Shown here one piece after another: positions 17,639-26,027 of a stretch of 64,000 bases of DNA (position 1 is its first letter; the number at the start of each line of letters is the position of its first letter). The DNA lies in NCBI GenBank assembly GCA_024508675.1, contig JANINQ010000001.1:742545-806544 (forward strand). Direction: 5' to 3'. The position numbers and the translations under genes are program-made. The stretch comes from Afipia sp. GTDB lineage: Bacteria; Pseudomonadota; Alphaproteobacteria; Rhizobiales; Xanthobacteraceae. A model generated the notes under the pieces. The model did no database searches, was not told the DNA's origin, and was given only the letters and a program-made list of their open reading frames with translations.

Positions 17639-18811
17639 ATGATTCCGAACGCGCACAGTGTTTTCAATTTCGATCTTGGCGAGACCGCGGATGCGATCCG
17701 CGACACTGTCCGCGATTTTTCCGCCAACGAGATTGCGCCGCGCGCGGACGAAATCGACAAGAGCAACCAGTTCCCGCGCGATCTCTGGCCCAAGCTCGGC
17801 GCGCTCGGTCTGCTTGGCGTCACCGTCGAGGAAGAGTATGGCGGCGCGGGTCTCGGCTATCTCGAGCATTGCATCGCGATGGAGGAAATCTCGCGCGGCT
17901 CTGCTTCCGTCGGCCTGTCTTACGGCGCGCATTCGAATCTCTGCGTCAACCAGATCCGCCGCAACGGCAATGAAGCGCAAAAGCGAAAGTATCTGCCAAA
18001 GCTGATTTCAGGCGAACACGTCGGCGCGCTGGCAATGTCCGAGCCGGGTGCGGGATCGGACGTCGTCTCGATGAAGACGCGCGCCGACAAGAAGGGCGAC
18101 CGTTACGTCCTCAACGGCAACAAGATGTGGATCACCAACGGTCCGATTGCCGAAACGCTGGTTGTCTACGCCAAGACCGATCCTGCGGCCGGGCCGCGCG
18201 GCATGACCGCATTCCTGATCGAAAAGGGGATGAAGGGATTTTCCACGGCGCAGAAGCTGGACAAGCTCGGCATGCGTGGTTCGGACACCGCCGAACTCGT
18301 GTTCGAGGATTGCGAAGTGCCGGAGGAGAACGTGCTCGGCAATGTCGGACGCGGCGTCAATGTGCTGATGTCCGGTCTCGATTACGAGCGTGCGGTGCTG
18401 GCTGCTGGGCCGCTCGGCATCATGCAGGCATGTCTCGACGTGGTGATGCCCTATGTTCACGAACGCAAGCAGTTCGGTCAGGCGATCGGCAGCTTCCAGC
18501 TCGTGCAGGGCAAGGTCGCAGACATGTATGTGACGATGAACGCGTCGCGTGCTTATGTCTATGCGGTGGCGAAGGCCTGCGATCGCGGCGAGACGACGCG
18601 CGAGGATGCGGCAGGTGCGATTCTTTATGCAGCGGAGCGTGCGACACAGTGCGCGCTGGACGCGATCCAGCTGCTCGGCGGCAACGGCTACATCAACGAT
18701 TACCCGACCGGGCGTCTGTTGCGCGATGCAAAGCTTTATGAAATTGGCGCGGGCACCAGCGAAATCCGCCGCATGCTGATCGGGCGAGAGCTGTTCGAGA
18801 AAACGGCGTAG
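17639..18811 (+). CDS. Isovaleryl-CoA dehydrogenase-like acyl-CoA dehydrogenase
   Basis: This is a 390-residue acyl-CoA dehydrogenase. [18 protein letters not shown] and [18 protein letters not shown] are the FAD-binding signatures. The catalytic Glu is predicted in [15 protein letters not shown], at the position used by isovaleryl-CoA dehydrogenases. The C-terminus [32 protein letters not shown] follows the IVD pattern (split: [12 protein letters not shown], then [10 protein letters not shown]). It acts in leucine catabolism, oxidising isovaleryl-CoA to 3-methylcrotonyl-CoA. The start at 17639 follows GGGAG. Longer upstream frames do not resemble the family. Confidence 0.87.
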   Translation: MIPNAHSVFNFDLGETADAIRDTVRDFSANEIAPRADEIDKSNQFPRDLWPKLGALGLLGVTVEEEYGGAGLGYLEHCIAMEEISRGSASVGLSYGAHSNLCVNQIRRNGNEAQKRKYLPKLISGEHVGALAMSEPGAGSDVVSMKTRADKKGDRYVLNGNKMWITNGPIAETLVVYAKTDPAAGPRGMTAFLIEKGMKGFSTAQKLDKLGMRGSDTAELVFEDCEVPEENVLGNVGRGVNVLMSGLDYERAVLAAGPLGIMQACLDVVMPYVHERKQFGQAIGSFQLVQGKVADMYVTMNASRAYVYAVAKACDRGETTREDAAGAILYAAERATQCALDAIQLLGGNGYINDYPTGRLLRDAKLYEIGAGTSEIRRMLIGRELFEKTA

Positions 18812-18830
18812 ATCGTCTACCGTCACCAGC

Positions 18831-18910
18831 GTCATTGCGAGCGGAGCGAAGCAATCCATCCTTAAAGGAAAGAAGCTGGATTGCTTTGTCGCTTCGCGCC
18901 TCGCAATGAC
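18831..18910. repeat. REP-like intergenic palindrome
   Basis: An 80-bp imperfect palindrome begins GTCATTGCGAGCGGAGCG and ends with CGCCTCGCAATGAC, with inner arms GCAATCCA and TGGATTGC. It lies just after an acyl-CoA dehydrogenase stop codon. This type of palindrome is repeated in intergenic regions of Bradyrhizobium/Rhodopseudomonas-like genomes. It may act in mRNA stabilisation or termination. Confidence 0.7.
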
Positions 18911-18939
18911 AAAGCGAAAAGTTGCGTCTGGCCGCGAAG

Positions 18940-19755
18940 CTATCGCGGCAGATTATTGATCTTCGCGACCCAAGCCCGCACGTCAGGCAGGATCGACGGC
19001 AGCAGGGCACGAACCTCATCGACCGTCATGCCGGCCTTGATGCGGGGGTCGTAAAGAATGTTCATGATGTATTGGTCGTAGACCCCGAAGAATCCCATCG
19101 AGACCTGATCATTGAACATCGTCCATGGCACACTATCCGTGTCGTTGATCGGCCCGAGCGATTGCAGCAATTCCTCATAGGCGCAGTCGAGAAACACGAA
19201 GTCGCCGTTGTCGATCGTGAGGATCACGTCCGAGCGCTGGATCTCGTAGCTTTCGTTCTTGCGAAATCCTGACAGGCACTGCGGGTCCAGCGTGTCATGG
19301 ATCTCCTTGGCTTTCTCCGGGCCATAGAACGACGTGATCGTTTTCTGCAAATCGCGATCGCGAACCAGCGTGATGACGGTATTGGCATCGTCGCGTTCGT
19401 TGGTCAGTGCGATGTCGAGATGCTGAATCCGCATGGAAATATCGCGGATCACCTTGCCGATCTGCTTTTGCCTATCGGCGCGCGCGCCATCGACAAAGAC
19501 CCGCACCGGCGTCTGGTATTTGCGGATGCGGTCGACGCGGCCCGCGAGATGGTACTCTGCTCCGAATGCAGTCTTCAGAAAGCCGTCGACGATCTGGCTG
19601 TCGGTGAAGGACTTTTTCTCGGCGCGCTGGCGTGCGCCGATGCTCGGCGTTTCCGCAAGCGCAGCAGGGGGACGCAACGCATCCCTGAGCGCGAGACAGC
19701 CCATCAGCGCCGCGATGCCCGGTACGACAAATTTTATTGTCGATGATGCTTTCAT
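18940..19755 (-). CDS. DUF2927 exported protein
   Basis: This 271-residue protein has a signal-peptide-like N-terminus (hydrophobic VVPGIAALMGCLALRDAL near 10-27). The rest matches the DUF2927 pattern: a TFGAE-like element FLKTAFGAE, Cys residues at QCLSGF and FLDCAYEELLQSLGPINDTD, the block MFNDQVSMGFFGVYDQYIM, and YDPRIKAGMTVDEVRALL near the end. These proteins are exported and their biochemical role is unknown. The gene is monocistronic, downstream of and in the same direction as the L,D-transpeptidase gene but separated from it by a terminator. Confidence 0.8.
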   Translation of the reverse strand: MKASSTIKFVVPGIAALMGCLALRDALRPPAALAETPSIGARQRAEKKSFTDSQIVDGFLKTAFGAEYHLAGRVDRIRKYQTPVRVFVDGARADRQKQIGKVIRDISMRIQHLDIALTNERDDANTVITLVRDRDLQKTITSFYGPEKAKEIHDTLDPQCLSGFRKNESYEIQRSDVILTIDNGDFVFLDCAYEELLQSLGPINDTDSVPWTMFNDQVSMGFFGVYDQYIMNILYDPRIKAGMTVDEVRALLPSILPDVRAWVAKINNLPR

Positions 19756-19823
19756 GACAACCTGAGCTAACCGCCGTACGGCCTGCGTGCAAGTGAGCTG
19801 GCAGGACCAAGCTGATAAATGGC

Positions 19824-19848
19824 AAGGCCGGCCACATGGGCCGGCCTT
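19824..19848 (-). terminator. Rho-independent terminator after the L,D-transpeptidase gene
   Basis: AAGGCCGGCC (19824-19833) and GGCCGGCCTT (19839-19848) form a 10-bp perfect stem with loop ACATG. On the minus strand it lies 27 bases after the transpeptidase stop. The T tract is weak. Confidence 0.65.
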
Positions 19849-19874
19849 TGGAAATCCGTCCGGACCCTTTGACC

Positions 19875-20456
19875 TCAGTTCTTCACGATCACCGTCGCAC
19901 CGACCTGCACCCGATTGTAGAGATCGATGACGTCATCGTTCACCATGCGGAAGCAGCCGGACGAGACGGCCTGGCCGATCGTCTCCGGCTCGTTGGAGCC
20001 GTGAATGCGGTAAAGCGTCGATCCGAGATACATCGCCCGTGCGCCAAGCGGATTGTCCGGGCCGCCCACCATGTGGCGCGGCAGATCCGGACGGCGGCGC
20101 AGCATCTGGGCCGGCGGCGTCCAGGCTGGCCATTCCTTCTTCGCCGTGATGCGATGAACGCCACCCCAGCGGAAGCCATCGCGGCCCACGCCGATTCCGT
20201 AGCGAAGGGCCTGGCTGTTGTTCTGCACCAGATAGAGCCGCCGCTCCTTGGTATCGACAACGATGGTGCCCGGTGCGTAGTTGTTCGGATAGCTGACCGT
20301 GGTGCGCGGGATCGGGCCGGCCCCGCTTCTTGCGCCGCCGCCGAAAAGCTGGAGCAACGGGTTAAATTCCTCATCCGCCTTCGCCAGGCCTGTGCTGGCG
20401 GCGATGGCAGCAACGGTAAAAATAACGGTCAAAAGGCGCGTCATTAGAATCCTCAT
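19875..20456 (-). CDS. L,D-transpeptidase (YkuD domain)
   Basis: This 193-residue protein has an N-terminal signal peptide (LLTVIFTVAAIAASTGLAKA). The YkuD catalytic region contains YRIHGSNEPETIG and the active-site SSGCFRM near 167-173, with Cys as nucleophile. It is periplasmic and makes 3-3 cross-links in peptidoglycan or anchors proteins to it. The gene appears monocistronic and ends at a hairpin terminator. It belongs to the large L,D-transpeptidase paralogue set of Rhizobiales. Confidence 0.92.
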   Translation of the reverse strand: MRILMTRLLTVIFTVAAIAASTGLAKADEEFNPLLQLFGGGARSGAGPIPRTTVSYPNNYAPGTIVVDTKERRLYLVQNNSQALRYGIGVGRDGFRWGGVHRITAKKEWPAWTPPAQMLRRRPDLPRHMVGGPDNPLGARAMYLGSTLYRIHGSNEPETIGQAVSSGCFRMVNDDVIDLYNRVQVGATVIVKN

Positions 20457-20727
20457 AAGTGATCGTCAGACCGGGGCTGAAATACTGCGGCCCCAAAGCG
20501 GTGCATTCGGATCACGGGTGCCACGGACCCGCGAGAAAGGCCATAGTTTGGCTGCTTCCGCAACCCACGGACACGTGAATGGCCATGGCGCACCACATTA
20601 TCCAGGCGGGGCGTGACTTCCGCGAGACATGTTCCGTACGCACAGTCCTGCCGCTGATCCAGTCTACCGCAGCCCTCAACGAACTGTCATAAGGGTGGAC
20701 CTCAACAAAAAACGCGAACGGGAGTGA

Positions 20728-22275
20728 ATGATGAACGGTGCGGAAAGCCTGGTGCGGACATTGGTCGCAGGCGATGTGAATGTCTGCTTCACCAATCCGG
20801 GCACATCGGAGATGCACTTTGTGGCCGCCCTGGACCGGGTCGATGGCATGCGATGCGTGCTCGGCCTGTTCGAAGGCATCGTGACCGGTGCCGCCGACGG
20901 ATATTACCGCATGGCGGGCAAACCGGCATCGACGCTGCTGCATCTCGGCCCCGGCCTCGCCAACGGCCTTGCCAATCTGCACAACGCCAAGAAGGCTCAT
21001 TCCGGCATTGTCAACATCGTCGGTCAACACGCGACCTATCACATCGAATACAACGCGCCGCTGACGTCGGACATTGAAGGTCTCGCGCGCCCGATGTCGG
21101 CCTGGGTCCGCACCTCGCCGGATTCAAAATCCATCGCGCGCGACGGCGCCGCCGCCATTGCCGCGGCCAGAAGCCATCCCGGCCAGATCGCAACGCTCAT
21201 TCTTCCGGCGGATACCGCCTGGAACGAAGCCGACGGCATCGCGCAGGTGCCTGAGGATTCGCAGCGCGCCAGCTACTCGCCGCAGGCTGTCGACGAAGCC
21301 GCACGGATTTTGCGCGGCGGCGAGCAGACCTTGTTGTTGCTCACCGGCAAGGCCCTGACCGAGGAAGGACTGGCGCTGGCGGAACGCATTGCCGGCAAGA
21401 CCGGCTGCAAGGTAATGGGACAAACCTACAATCCGCGCATGGCGCGTGGCCGCGGACGCTTCTCCATCGAGCGCATTCCCTATGTGATCGAACAGGCGCT
21501 GCCGATCCTGAAGAACTTCCGTCACATCGTTCTGGTGGAGACTAACGATCCGGTGGCCTTCTTTGCCTATCCGAACAAGCCGAGCCTGCTGAAGCCGGAA
21601 GGCTGCGAGGTTCATCGTATGACCGCCGCCGGCGAGAACTCAGTGGCTGCCCTTCATGCGCTCGCGGATGCGTTGGGTGCGAAGGCCACGGACGTCAAGC
21701 CGCAGCAACGGGCCGAACTGGTGAAGCCCACCGGCGCGCTGACTCACGCGTCCATTGCGCAGGCGATTGCAATGGCGATTCCGGAGAATGCGATTGTGGT
21801 CGATGAATCGATCACCACCGGCCGTGGCTTCTTCCCGCCGACAGCCGCCGCCGCTCCGCATGACTGGCTGCAGAACATGGGCGGATCGATCGGCTTCTCG
21901 ACGCCTGTCGCCACCGGCGCCGCGGTGGCGTGCCCGGATCGCAAGGTGATCTGCATGGTCGGCGACGGCAGCGCGATGTATACGCTGCAGTCGCTGTGGA
22001 CGCAGGCGCGCGAAGGTCTCGACGTCACCACGGTGGTGTTCGCGAACCGCACCTATCAGATCCTGAAGGGCGAGTTCGCGGGCGTCGATGCTGGCGAGCC
22101 CGGCCGCAAGGCGCTCGACATGCTGAACATCGACAATCCCGCGCTGGACTGGGTGTCGCTGGCAAAGGGTATGGGTGTTCAGGCGCAATCGGTTACGACC
22201 GCCGAGGATTTCTCGAACGCGCTGACCAATTCGGTGCGCGAGAAGGGGCCACGGCTAATCGAAGTCGTGATGTAA
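20728..22275 (+). CDS. Thiamine diphosphate-dependent acetolactate synthase/decarboxylase-family enzyme
   Basis: This 515-residue ThDP enzyme has the three usual domains. Glu49 in LGLFEGIVTGAADGYY is the conserved cofactor-activating Glu. The C-terminal domain has the GDG...N motif, starting GDGSAMYTLQSLW near 413-425 and closing at VVFANRTYQIL. It was probably annotated historically as an acetolactate synthase large subunit. The absence of a neighbouring small subunit and its length below about 570 residues suggest a benzoylformate decarboxylase-like or other 2-keto acid enzyme. Tandem ATG codons (20728, 20731) follow GGAG, and the second has better spacing. Confidence 0.8.
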   Translation: MMNGAESLVRTLVAGDVNVCFTNPGTSEMHFVAALDRVDGMRCVLGLFEGIVTGAADGYYRMAGKPASTLLHLGPGLANGLANLHNAKKAHSGIVNIVGQHATYHIEYNAPLTSDIEGLARPMSAWVRTSPDSKSIARDGAAAIAAARSHPGQIATLILPADTAWNEADGIAQVPEDSQRASYSPQAVDEAARILRGGEQTLLLLTGKALTEEGLALAERIAGKTGCKVMGQTYNPRMARGRGRFSIERIPYVIEQALPILKNFRHIVLVETNDPVAFFAYPNKPSLLKPEGCEVHRMTAAGENSVAALHALADALGAKATDVKPQQRAELVKPTGALTHASIAQAIAMAIPENAIVVDESITTGRGFFPPTAAAAPHDWLQNMGGSIGFSTPVATGAAVACPDRKVICMVGDGSAMYTLQSLWTQAREGLDVTTVVFANRTYQILKGEFAGVDAGEPGRKALDMLNIDNPALDWVSLAKGMGVQAQSVTTAEDFSNALTNSVREKGPRLIEVVM

Positions 22276-22346
22276 CGGCGGGCGGCAAGGAACCCCGCGC
22301 AAGGCTTTTGCGTTGATCACGACAGAAGTCTTGCCGGGTTTCCAGT

Positions 22347-22562
22347 ATGACCGTCTTTCAGGGCTCATCCTTCAGCCCCGACACGATTGCGCTTATGACG
22401 CAGGTCTTTGAAGAAGCGGTGGATGCTTTGCCGTTTCCGGTTGGATCGGCGCGCGTTCAGGCGCTGGCCAGAAACATCGTCGAGCTGGCCTCTCAAGGTG
22501 AGCGCGATCCGGAGCGGATGAGACTTCTGGCGCTGCTGGCCCTGAAGTCCGCCCGGGTCTGA
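22347..22562 (+). CDS. Small hypothetical helical protein
   Basis: A 71-residue frame encodes an acidic helical protein with FSPDTIALMTQVFEEAVDAL at the start and a Leu-rich tail. It lies 71 bases after the ThDP gene in the same direction. Composition and reading-frame quality are those of a real gene, and similar small helical proteins are frequent in Bradyrhizobium-like genomes. No function is recognised. Confidence 0.6.
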   Translation: MTVFQGSSFSPDTIALMTQVFEEAVDALPFPVGSARVQALARNIVELASQGERDPERMRLLALLALKSARV

Positions 22563-22730
22563 GCCAGTCACGGATGGCCGAGCGGCAGCCGGGAATGGGC
22601 CGGCGAAACGGTATCATGGAAAGGTTTAGTTAAGTCTTCAGCAGCTTCTTGCCGATAGGTTAGCTGTGGCCTGTCAAGACAGTCGCCGAACGTGGCGGCC
22701 GTATGCAAGAAATGCACAGAGGTTGAGCCC

Positions 22731-22892
22731 ATGAAATTGGTGTCTGATTTTTTTCGCAGCGAGAGTGCTGCAACGTCGATTGAATACGCGCTGATCGCAG
22801 CCGGAATCGCTGTCGCGATTGTTGCGGCCGTCAATGGCCTTGGCACCACGCTGAACGGCAAATACGCCAACGTAAAAGCGGCATTCGACTGA
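22731..22892 (+). CDS. Flp family type IVb pilin
   Basis: This 53-residue prepilin starts at the ATG at 22731, with GAGG 8 bases upstream. It has a short positively charged leader, then the Flp signature ESAATSIEYALIAAGIAVAI, where the peptidase would cut before a Glu-containing hydrophobic helix. It should be assembled into tight-adherence (Tad) pili. No tad or cpa assembly genes lie in the window, so this is an orphan pilin copy relying on a locus elsewhere. Confidence 0.9.
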   Translation: MKLVSDFFRSESAATSIEYALIAAGIAVAIVAAVNGLGTTLNGKYANVKAAFD

Positions 22893-23006
22893 CGCGCTTT
22901 GCCCCGGCATTGCGCGGGGCCGCTATCTCGTCCATTCCGCGAAAATTTTGCTTCGGAGTCCGGTGCCGACCGCCTAAGACTGGAAGGTCTGCGGCGGGGA
23001 TCGTAC

Positions 23007-24146
23007 ATGAAAGAGGCTGGGGCCGAGGGCTCGCGGCGTTTCTATCCGGAACTGGAGAGCCTGCGAGGGCTGGCGGCGCTTTCGGTTGCCGGCTTTCATG
23101 TCTCGCAGGCGCTGGTGCCGACGGGGGCGGACCCTGTCAAGCTGCGGGACATGCCGTCCGGCGCCATGGATGTCCTGAATTTCTTTTTTCTCGGCGCGCC
23201 GCCGGTGATCTTTTTCTTTGTGTTGAGCGGATTTGTCCTGACGGCGTCGCTGCGCAATGCGGGGCGTCCGGTGAGCGAGGTGACGGCGCCGTTCGTGATC
23301 GCGAGGCTTTTCCGGATTTACCCCGCGTGGATATTCACGATCCTTGTGTTCGCAAGCGTCTACTGGCTCAGCGGACGAACGCTCGGCATCGTTCCGGGCA
23401 CAGCGGAGATCATCCGTAATCTTGCGCTGCTGTCGGTGACGATGGATGGCGTCGGCTGGAGCATCCAGACCGAATTACTGGCGGTGCCGGTGCTGTTGCT
23501 GGCGTTTCACTGGCTCTGCGCCGGGAAGATGCGAGCCATTGTCGTCATTGCTGCGCTGCTGGCTGTTTTCATCAATCTGCTGAAGCCGATCCTGTATCTG
23601 CCGGGTGGTCCGTCCCGCGTGATCTACCTCTACTGCTTTCTGTTCGGAGCGGTGACCTGCGTTCTGTTGCCGCGTGCCGATCCGCGCAGGGCGAACCTGA
23701 TCTTCGCTTGCGGCGTGGCAGCTTTCTTCCTCGGCGCGTATTTGTTTGCGAACCATTCCAATGTCAAAGATGCCTGGTGCACGATTGCTTCATGCATTGT
23801 CATCACGGGCGCGGCGCTCGGTCTTACGGGATGGCTGGCGATCTTCCGCGACAGCACGCTGCTCCGTTTCATGGGGCGGATATCCTACAGTTTCTATCTT
23901 CTGCACCCGCTGACGCTGACGATCTTCTGGCAGATGCCGCAGGTACTCGATACCGTGCTGCGGGCCGGGTATCCGCCGTGGTTCGTCGTGCTGGCGATGT
24001 TTCTGATCTCGGCCGTGATCACGCTGCCGCTGGCCGCGCTGTCCTATCGCTTTGTGGAAAGGCCTTTCGTCCGGATCGGAAGCCGGCTCACGTCGTCGAT
24101 GCGGCCACGGGCGGACGTTTCTGCCGTGCCAGCCGGAATGTCGTGA
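23007..24146 (+). CDS. AT3-family membrane acyltransferase
   Basis: This 379-residue multispan protein of the acyltransferase 3 (OafA-like) family has the conserved R-x10-H motif of helix 1 (Arg20 and His31 in SLRGLAALSVAGFH) and ARLFRIYPAWI after helix 3. It transfers acetyl or another acyl group to a surface polysaccharide or lipid. The start ATG at 23007 follows GCGGGGA. Its stop lies about 45 bases before the tRNA fragment, so it is the last chromosomal gene before the prophage. Confidence 0.85.
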   Translation: MKEAGAEGSRRFYPELESLRGLAALSVAGFHVSQALVPTGADPVKLRDMPSGAMDVLNFFFLGAPPVIFFFVLSGFVLTASLRNAGRPVSEVTAPFVIARLFRIYPAWIFTILVFASVYWLSGRTLGIVPGTAEIIRNLALLSVTMDGVGWSIQTELLAVPVLLLAFHWLCAGKMRAIVVIAALLAVFINLLKPILYLPGGPSRVIYLYCFLFGAVTCVLLPRADPRRANLIFACGVAAFFLGAYLFANHSNVKDAWCTIASCIVITGAALGLTGWLAIFRDSTLLRFMGRISYSFYLLHPLTLTIFWQMPQVLDTVLRAGYPPWFVVLAMFLISAVITLPLAALSYRFVERPFVRIGSRLTSSMRPRADVSAVPAGMS

Positions 24147-24190
24147 GCCGCCGGACTCCTCGAATTCAGGTTTTTGGAATTGGCCGCGGA

Positions 24191-24240
24191 TGGTGGGCGC
24201 ACAAGGGATCGAACCTTGGACCTCTCCCGTGTGAAGGGAA
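24191..24240 (-). tRNA. tRNA-Val(CAC) 3' fragment, prophage attL
   Basis: Read on the minus strand this is the 3' half of a tRNA. The anticodon loop TTCACAC (anticodon CAC) is followed by stem GGGAG, a five-base variable loop, T-stem CAAGG, loop TTCGATC, CCTTG, acceptor strand TGCGCCC, discriminator A and encoded CCA at 24193-24191. No D-arm or 5' acceptor strand is found to the right, where the sequence turns into unrelated AT-rich DNA. It is the displaced 3' end created by integration of the element into a tRNA-Val gene, and so is not a functional tRNA. Confidence 0.85.
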
Positions 24241-24309
24241 TTCCTTCCTAAATCAAATCAACATCTTAACGACCCGGCCGGGCGTTCTCCCCGATTCTTC
24301 CGATGAGAA

Positions 24310-26016
24310 TTAGAGCTTCCATATCTCGACGGCTGCGTTCGCCATGAGAGCTTGTCTTGCGTCGATCTCCGTCGGGCCCCAACTCGTCCGTTCGGCGACT
24401 TCCTTCGTGATGAGGAGGGGGCTGTTTTGAAATACAGCCGCCTTCTCAGAGAAGGTTTTGTTACCTAAATCGACATTTGTGTCGGGGTCTAGCAATGTCA
24501 TGTTCCCCAATCGCTTCGCGTATCCTTGAACGACTTCATCGGGTAAAAGCCACGCGTCGCTCGGCTTCAGAGGGATTATGTGTTCGAGAGTGAATTGTGC
24601 CGTATCCTCCAATATGCCTCCTAAATCCGCGTGAGCATCCGCCGCGCGATGTAATTCAAGAGCGCGAAGGTAATAACGCGCGAGGTGAACCTTTGAGACA
24701 CGGTGTTGCCGAAAGCCTTCTAAAAACTCTGCATCGCTACGAACGACGCCCTTCATTTTTTCCTTGAGCTCAGCCGCCGTTTTGACCTTTCCATCAGATA
24801 CTTCTTGAGCACGCAAGCCGTAGTAGCGCTCGATCACGCCGCCGCCCGCGCCGCCCGCGACGAGGAATCTTACGGACCATGAGAGAAAGGCCTTGAACGC
24901 CAGCTTTGCTTGTGGAGGGGAGAAGTGACGAATCACGGCGAGAAGAAGTGGGCGGATCTGCGCGATCTGCAATACCCTGGTCATCACATACACATACGCC
25001 CGGGTTTCTTTATCATAATGCTTCCAGCCCGTGTGCTCCAAAGGCGCGAAAAGAGCAGCATAGTCGAAAGCATTGGATTCAAGCCTCACGGTCAAATCAA
25101 CCGCTTGCTGTCTGCCGATGACTGTTAGTCGAATCTTCTCCGCGAGTTCCTTTTCGATGGTGGGGCCGCGTTCGGAAATCCAAAAATGACGCAAGTAGCT
25201 CAGGAGAAGATCGTCAGCGTCGACAGATTCTATAACGCTCGTCATCGACGACCACTTAGACGCAACCTCGTTCAGCCGATCTTGCGCTTTTCCAAAAACG
25301 TAATTCTTCAGAATGTCTGCTTGAGATGCCCGTAGTCCGCGATCATTGAGTGTTTCAAAGAGTGTATAAGCATTAAATGAATCCGGTACCTTGATTTCTA
25401 TAATCACCCCGGAGTCCCTCAAAAAGTCGATCCAGTCGTAGAGCCGTTTAGCTCGATCAGTCTTGGCAAATGGCGACACGACCTGTTCTACATGCTCTTT
25501 GCATATGCGAATTGCGTCCGCCAACCGATGATGGGAATCTGTTTTCTTGACCGCCTTCGTTCTATCAACGTGATCAGGAGGCAATAGAGCTGCTTTAACG
25601 AAATAGTCGTTGTCTTCCAGGTTGAGGCTAAGTTTTGGACGATGCTCGCCGCTTCGTTCATCGAATTCCAGCAGAAAATTTTGGGAAAACTTTTCGGCCG
25701 CGGCGCGTTCGTTAGCACTGCCAGCGAAAAGGTAATCGCGAATCGCTGAGATAAGGATCGCAGTCGTCGCGAGCCGCTGTTGTCCGTCCGCTACTTCCCA
25801 CTTTCCGTCCGCACTGGATGTCAGCACGATGGTTCCTAGAAAGTATGTGCGATCATCATTGGCAATCGCATTTGAAAAATCTTGCAGAAGCGTGCGGACA
25901 TGCTGCTCTTCCCAAGCGTAGGACCTTTGATTTAGCGGAACGCGCAACGAGTAGCGATTTAACACGCTTCCAATGCCAGATTCTGCGATGGTGATACCAA
26001 GGCCACCTTTAGCCAT
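24310..26016 (-). CDS. DUF262/DUF1524 GmrSD-like restriction protein
   Basis: This 568-residue protein has an N-terminal DUF262 domain with LNQRSYAW (29-35) and DGQQR (77-81), the nucleotide-handling motif of GmrS and SspE-like proteins. The C-terminal DUF1524 domain has HNH-type residues His479 (EHIIPLKP), Asn505 (LGNMTLLD) and Asn519 (GNKTF). Together they predict a nucleotide-dependent nuclease that attacks modified foreign DNA, as in type IV GmrSD systems. It lies 11 bases downstream of the integrase stop and next to attL, a usual place for phage-borne defence genes. By eye its DNA is AT-richer than the structural genes, suggesting separate acquisition. Confidence 0.82.
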   Translation of the reverse strand: MAKGGLGITIAESGIGSVLNRYSLRVPLNQRSYAWEEQHVRTLLQDFSNAIANDDRTYFLGTIVLTSSADGKWEVADGQQRLATTAILISAIRDYLFAGSANERAAAEKFSQNFLLEFDERSGEHRPKLSLNLEDNDYFVKAALLPPDHVDRTKAVKKTDSHHRLADAIRICKEHVEQVVSPFAKTDRAKRLYDWIDFLRDSGVIIEIKVPDSFNAYTLFETLNDRGLRASQADILKNYVFGKAQDRLNEVASKWSSMTSVIESVDADDLLLSYLRHFWISERGPTIEKELAEKIRLTVIGRQQAVDLTVRLESNAFDYAALFAPLEHTGWKHYDKETRAYVYVMTRVLQIAQIRPLLLAVIRHFSPPQAKLAFKAFLSWSVRFLVAGGAGGGVIERYYGLRAQEVSDGKVKTAAELKEKMKGVVRSDAEFLEGFRQHRVSKVHLARYYLRALELHRAADAHADLGGILEDTAQFTLEHIIPLKPSDAWLLPDEVVQGYAKRLGNMTLLDPDTNVDLGNKTFSEKAAVFQNSPLLITKEVAERTSWGPTEIDARQALMANAAVEIWKL

Positions 26017-26027
26017 CTATGCCGTCC

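Noticed and set aside
24181..24300. A complete, functional tRNA-Val
   Set aside because: The 3' half is intact, but no D-arm, 5' acceptor strand or intron boundary is present to its right.
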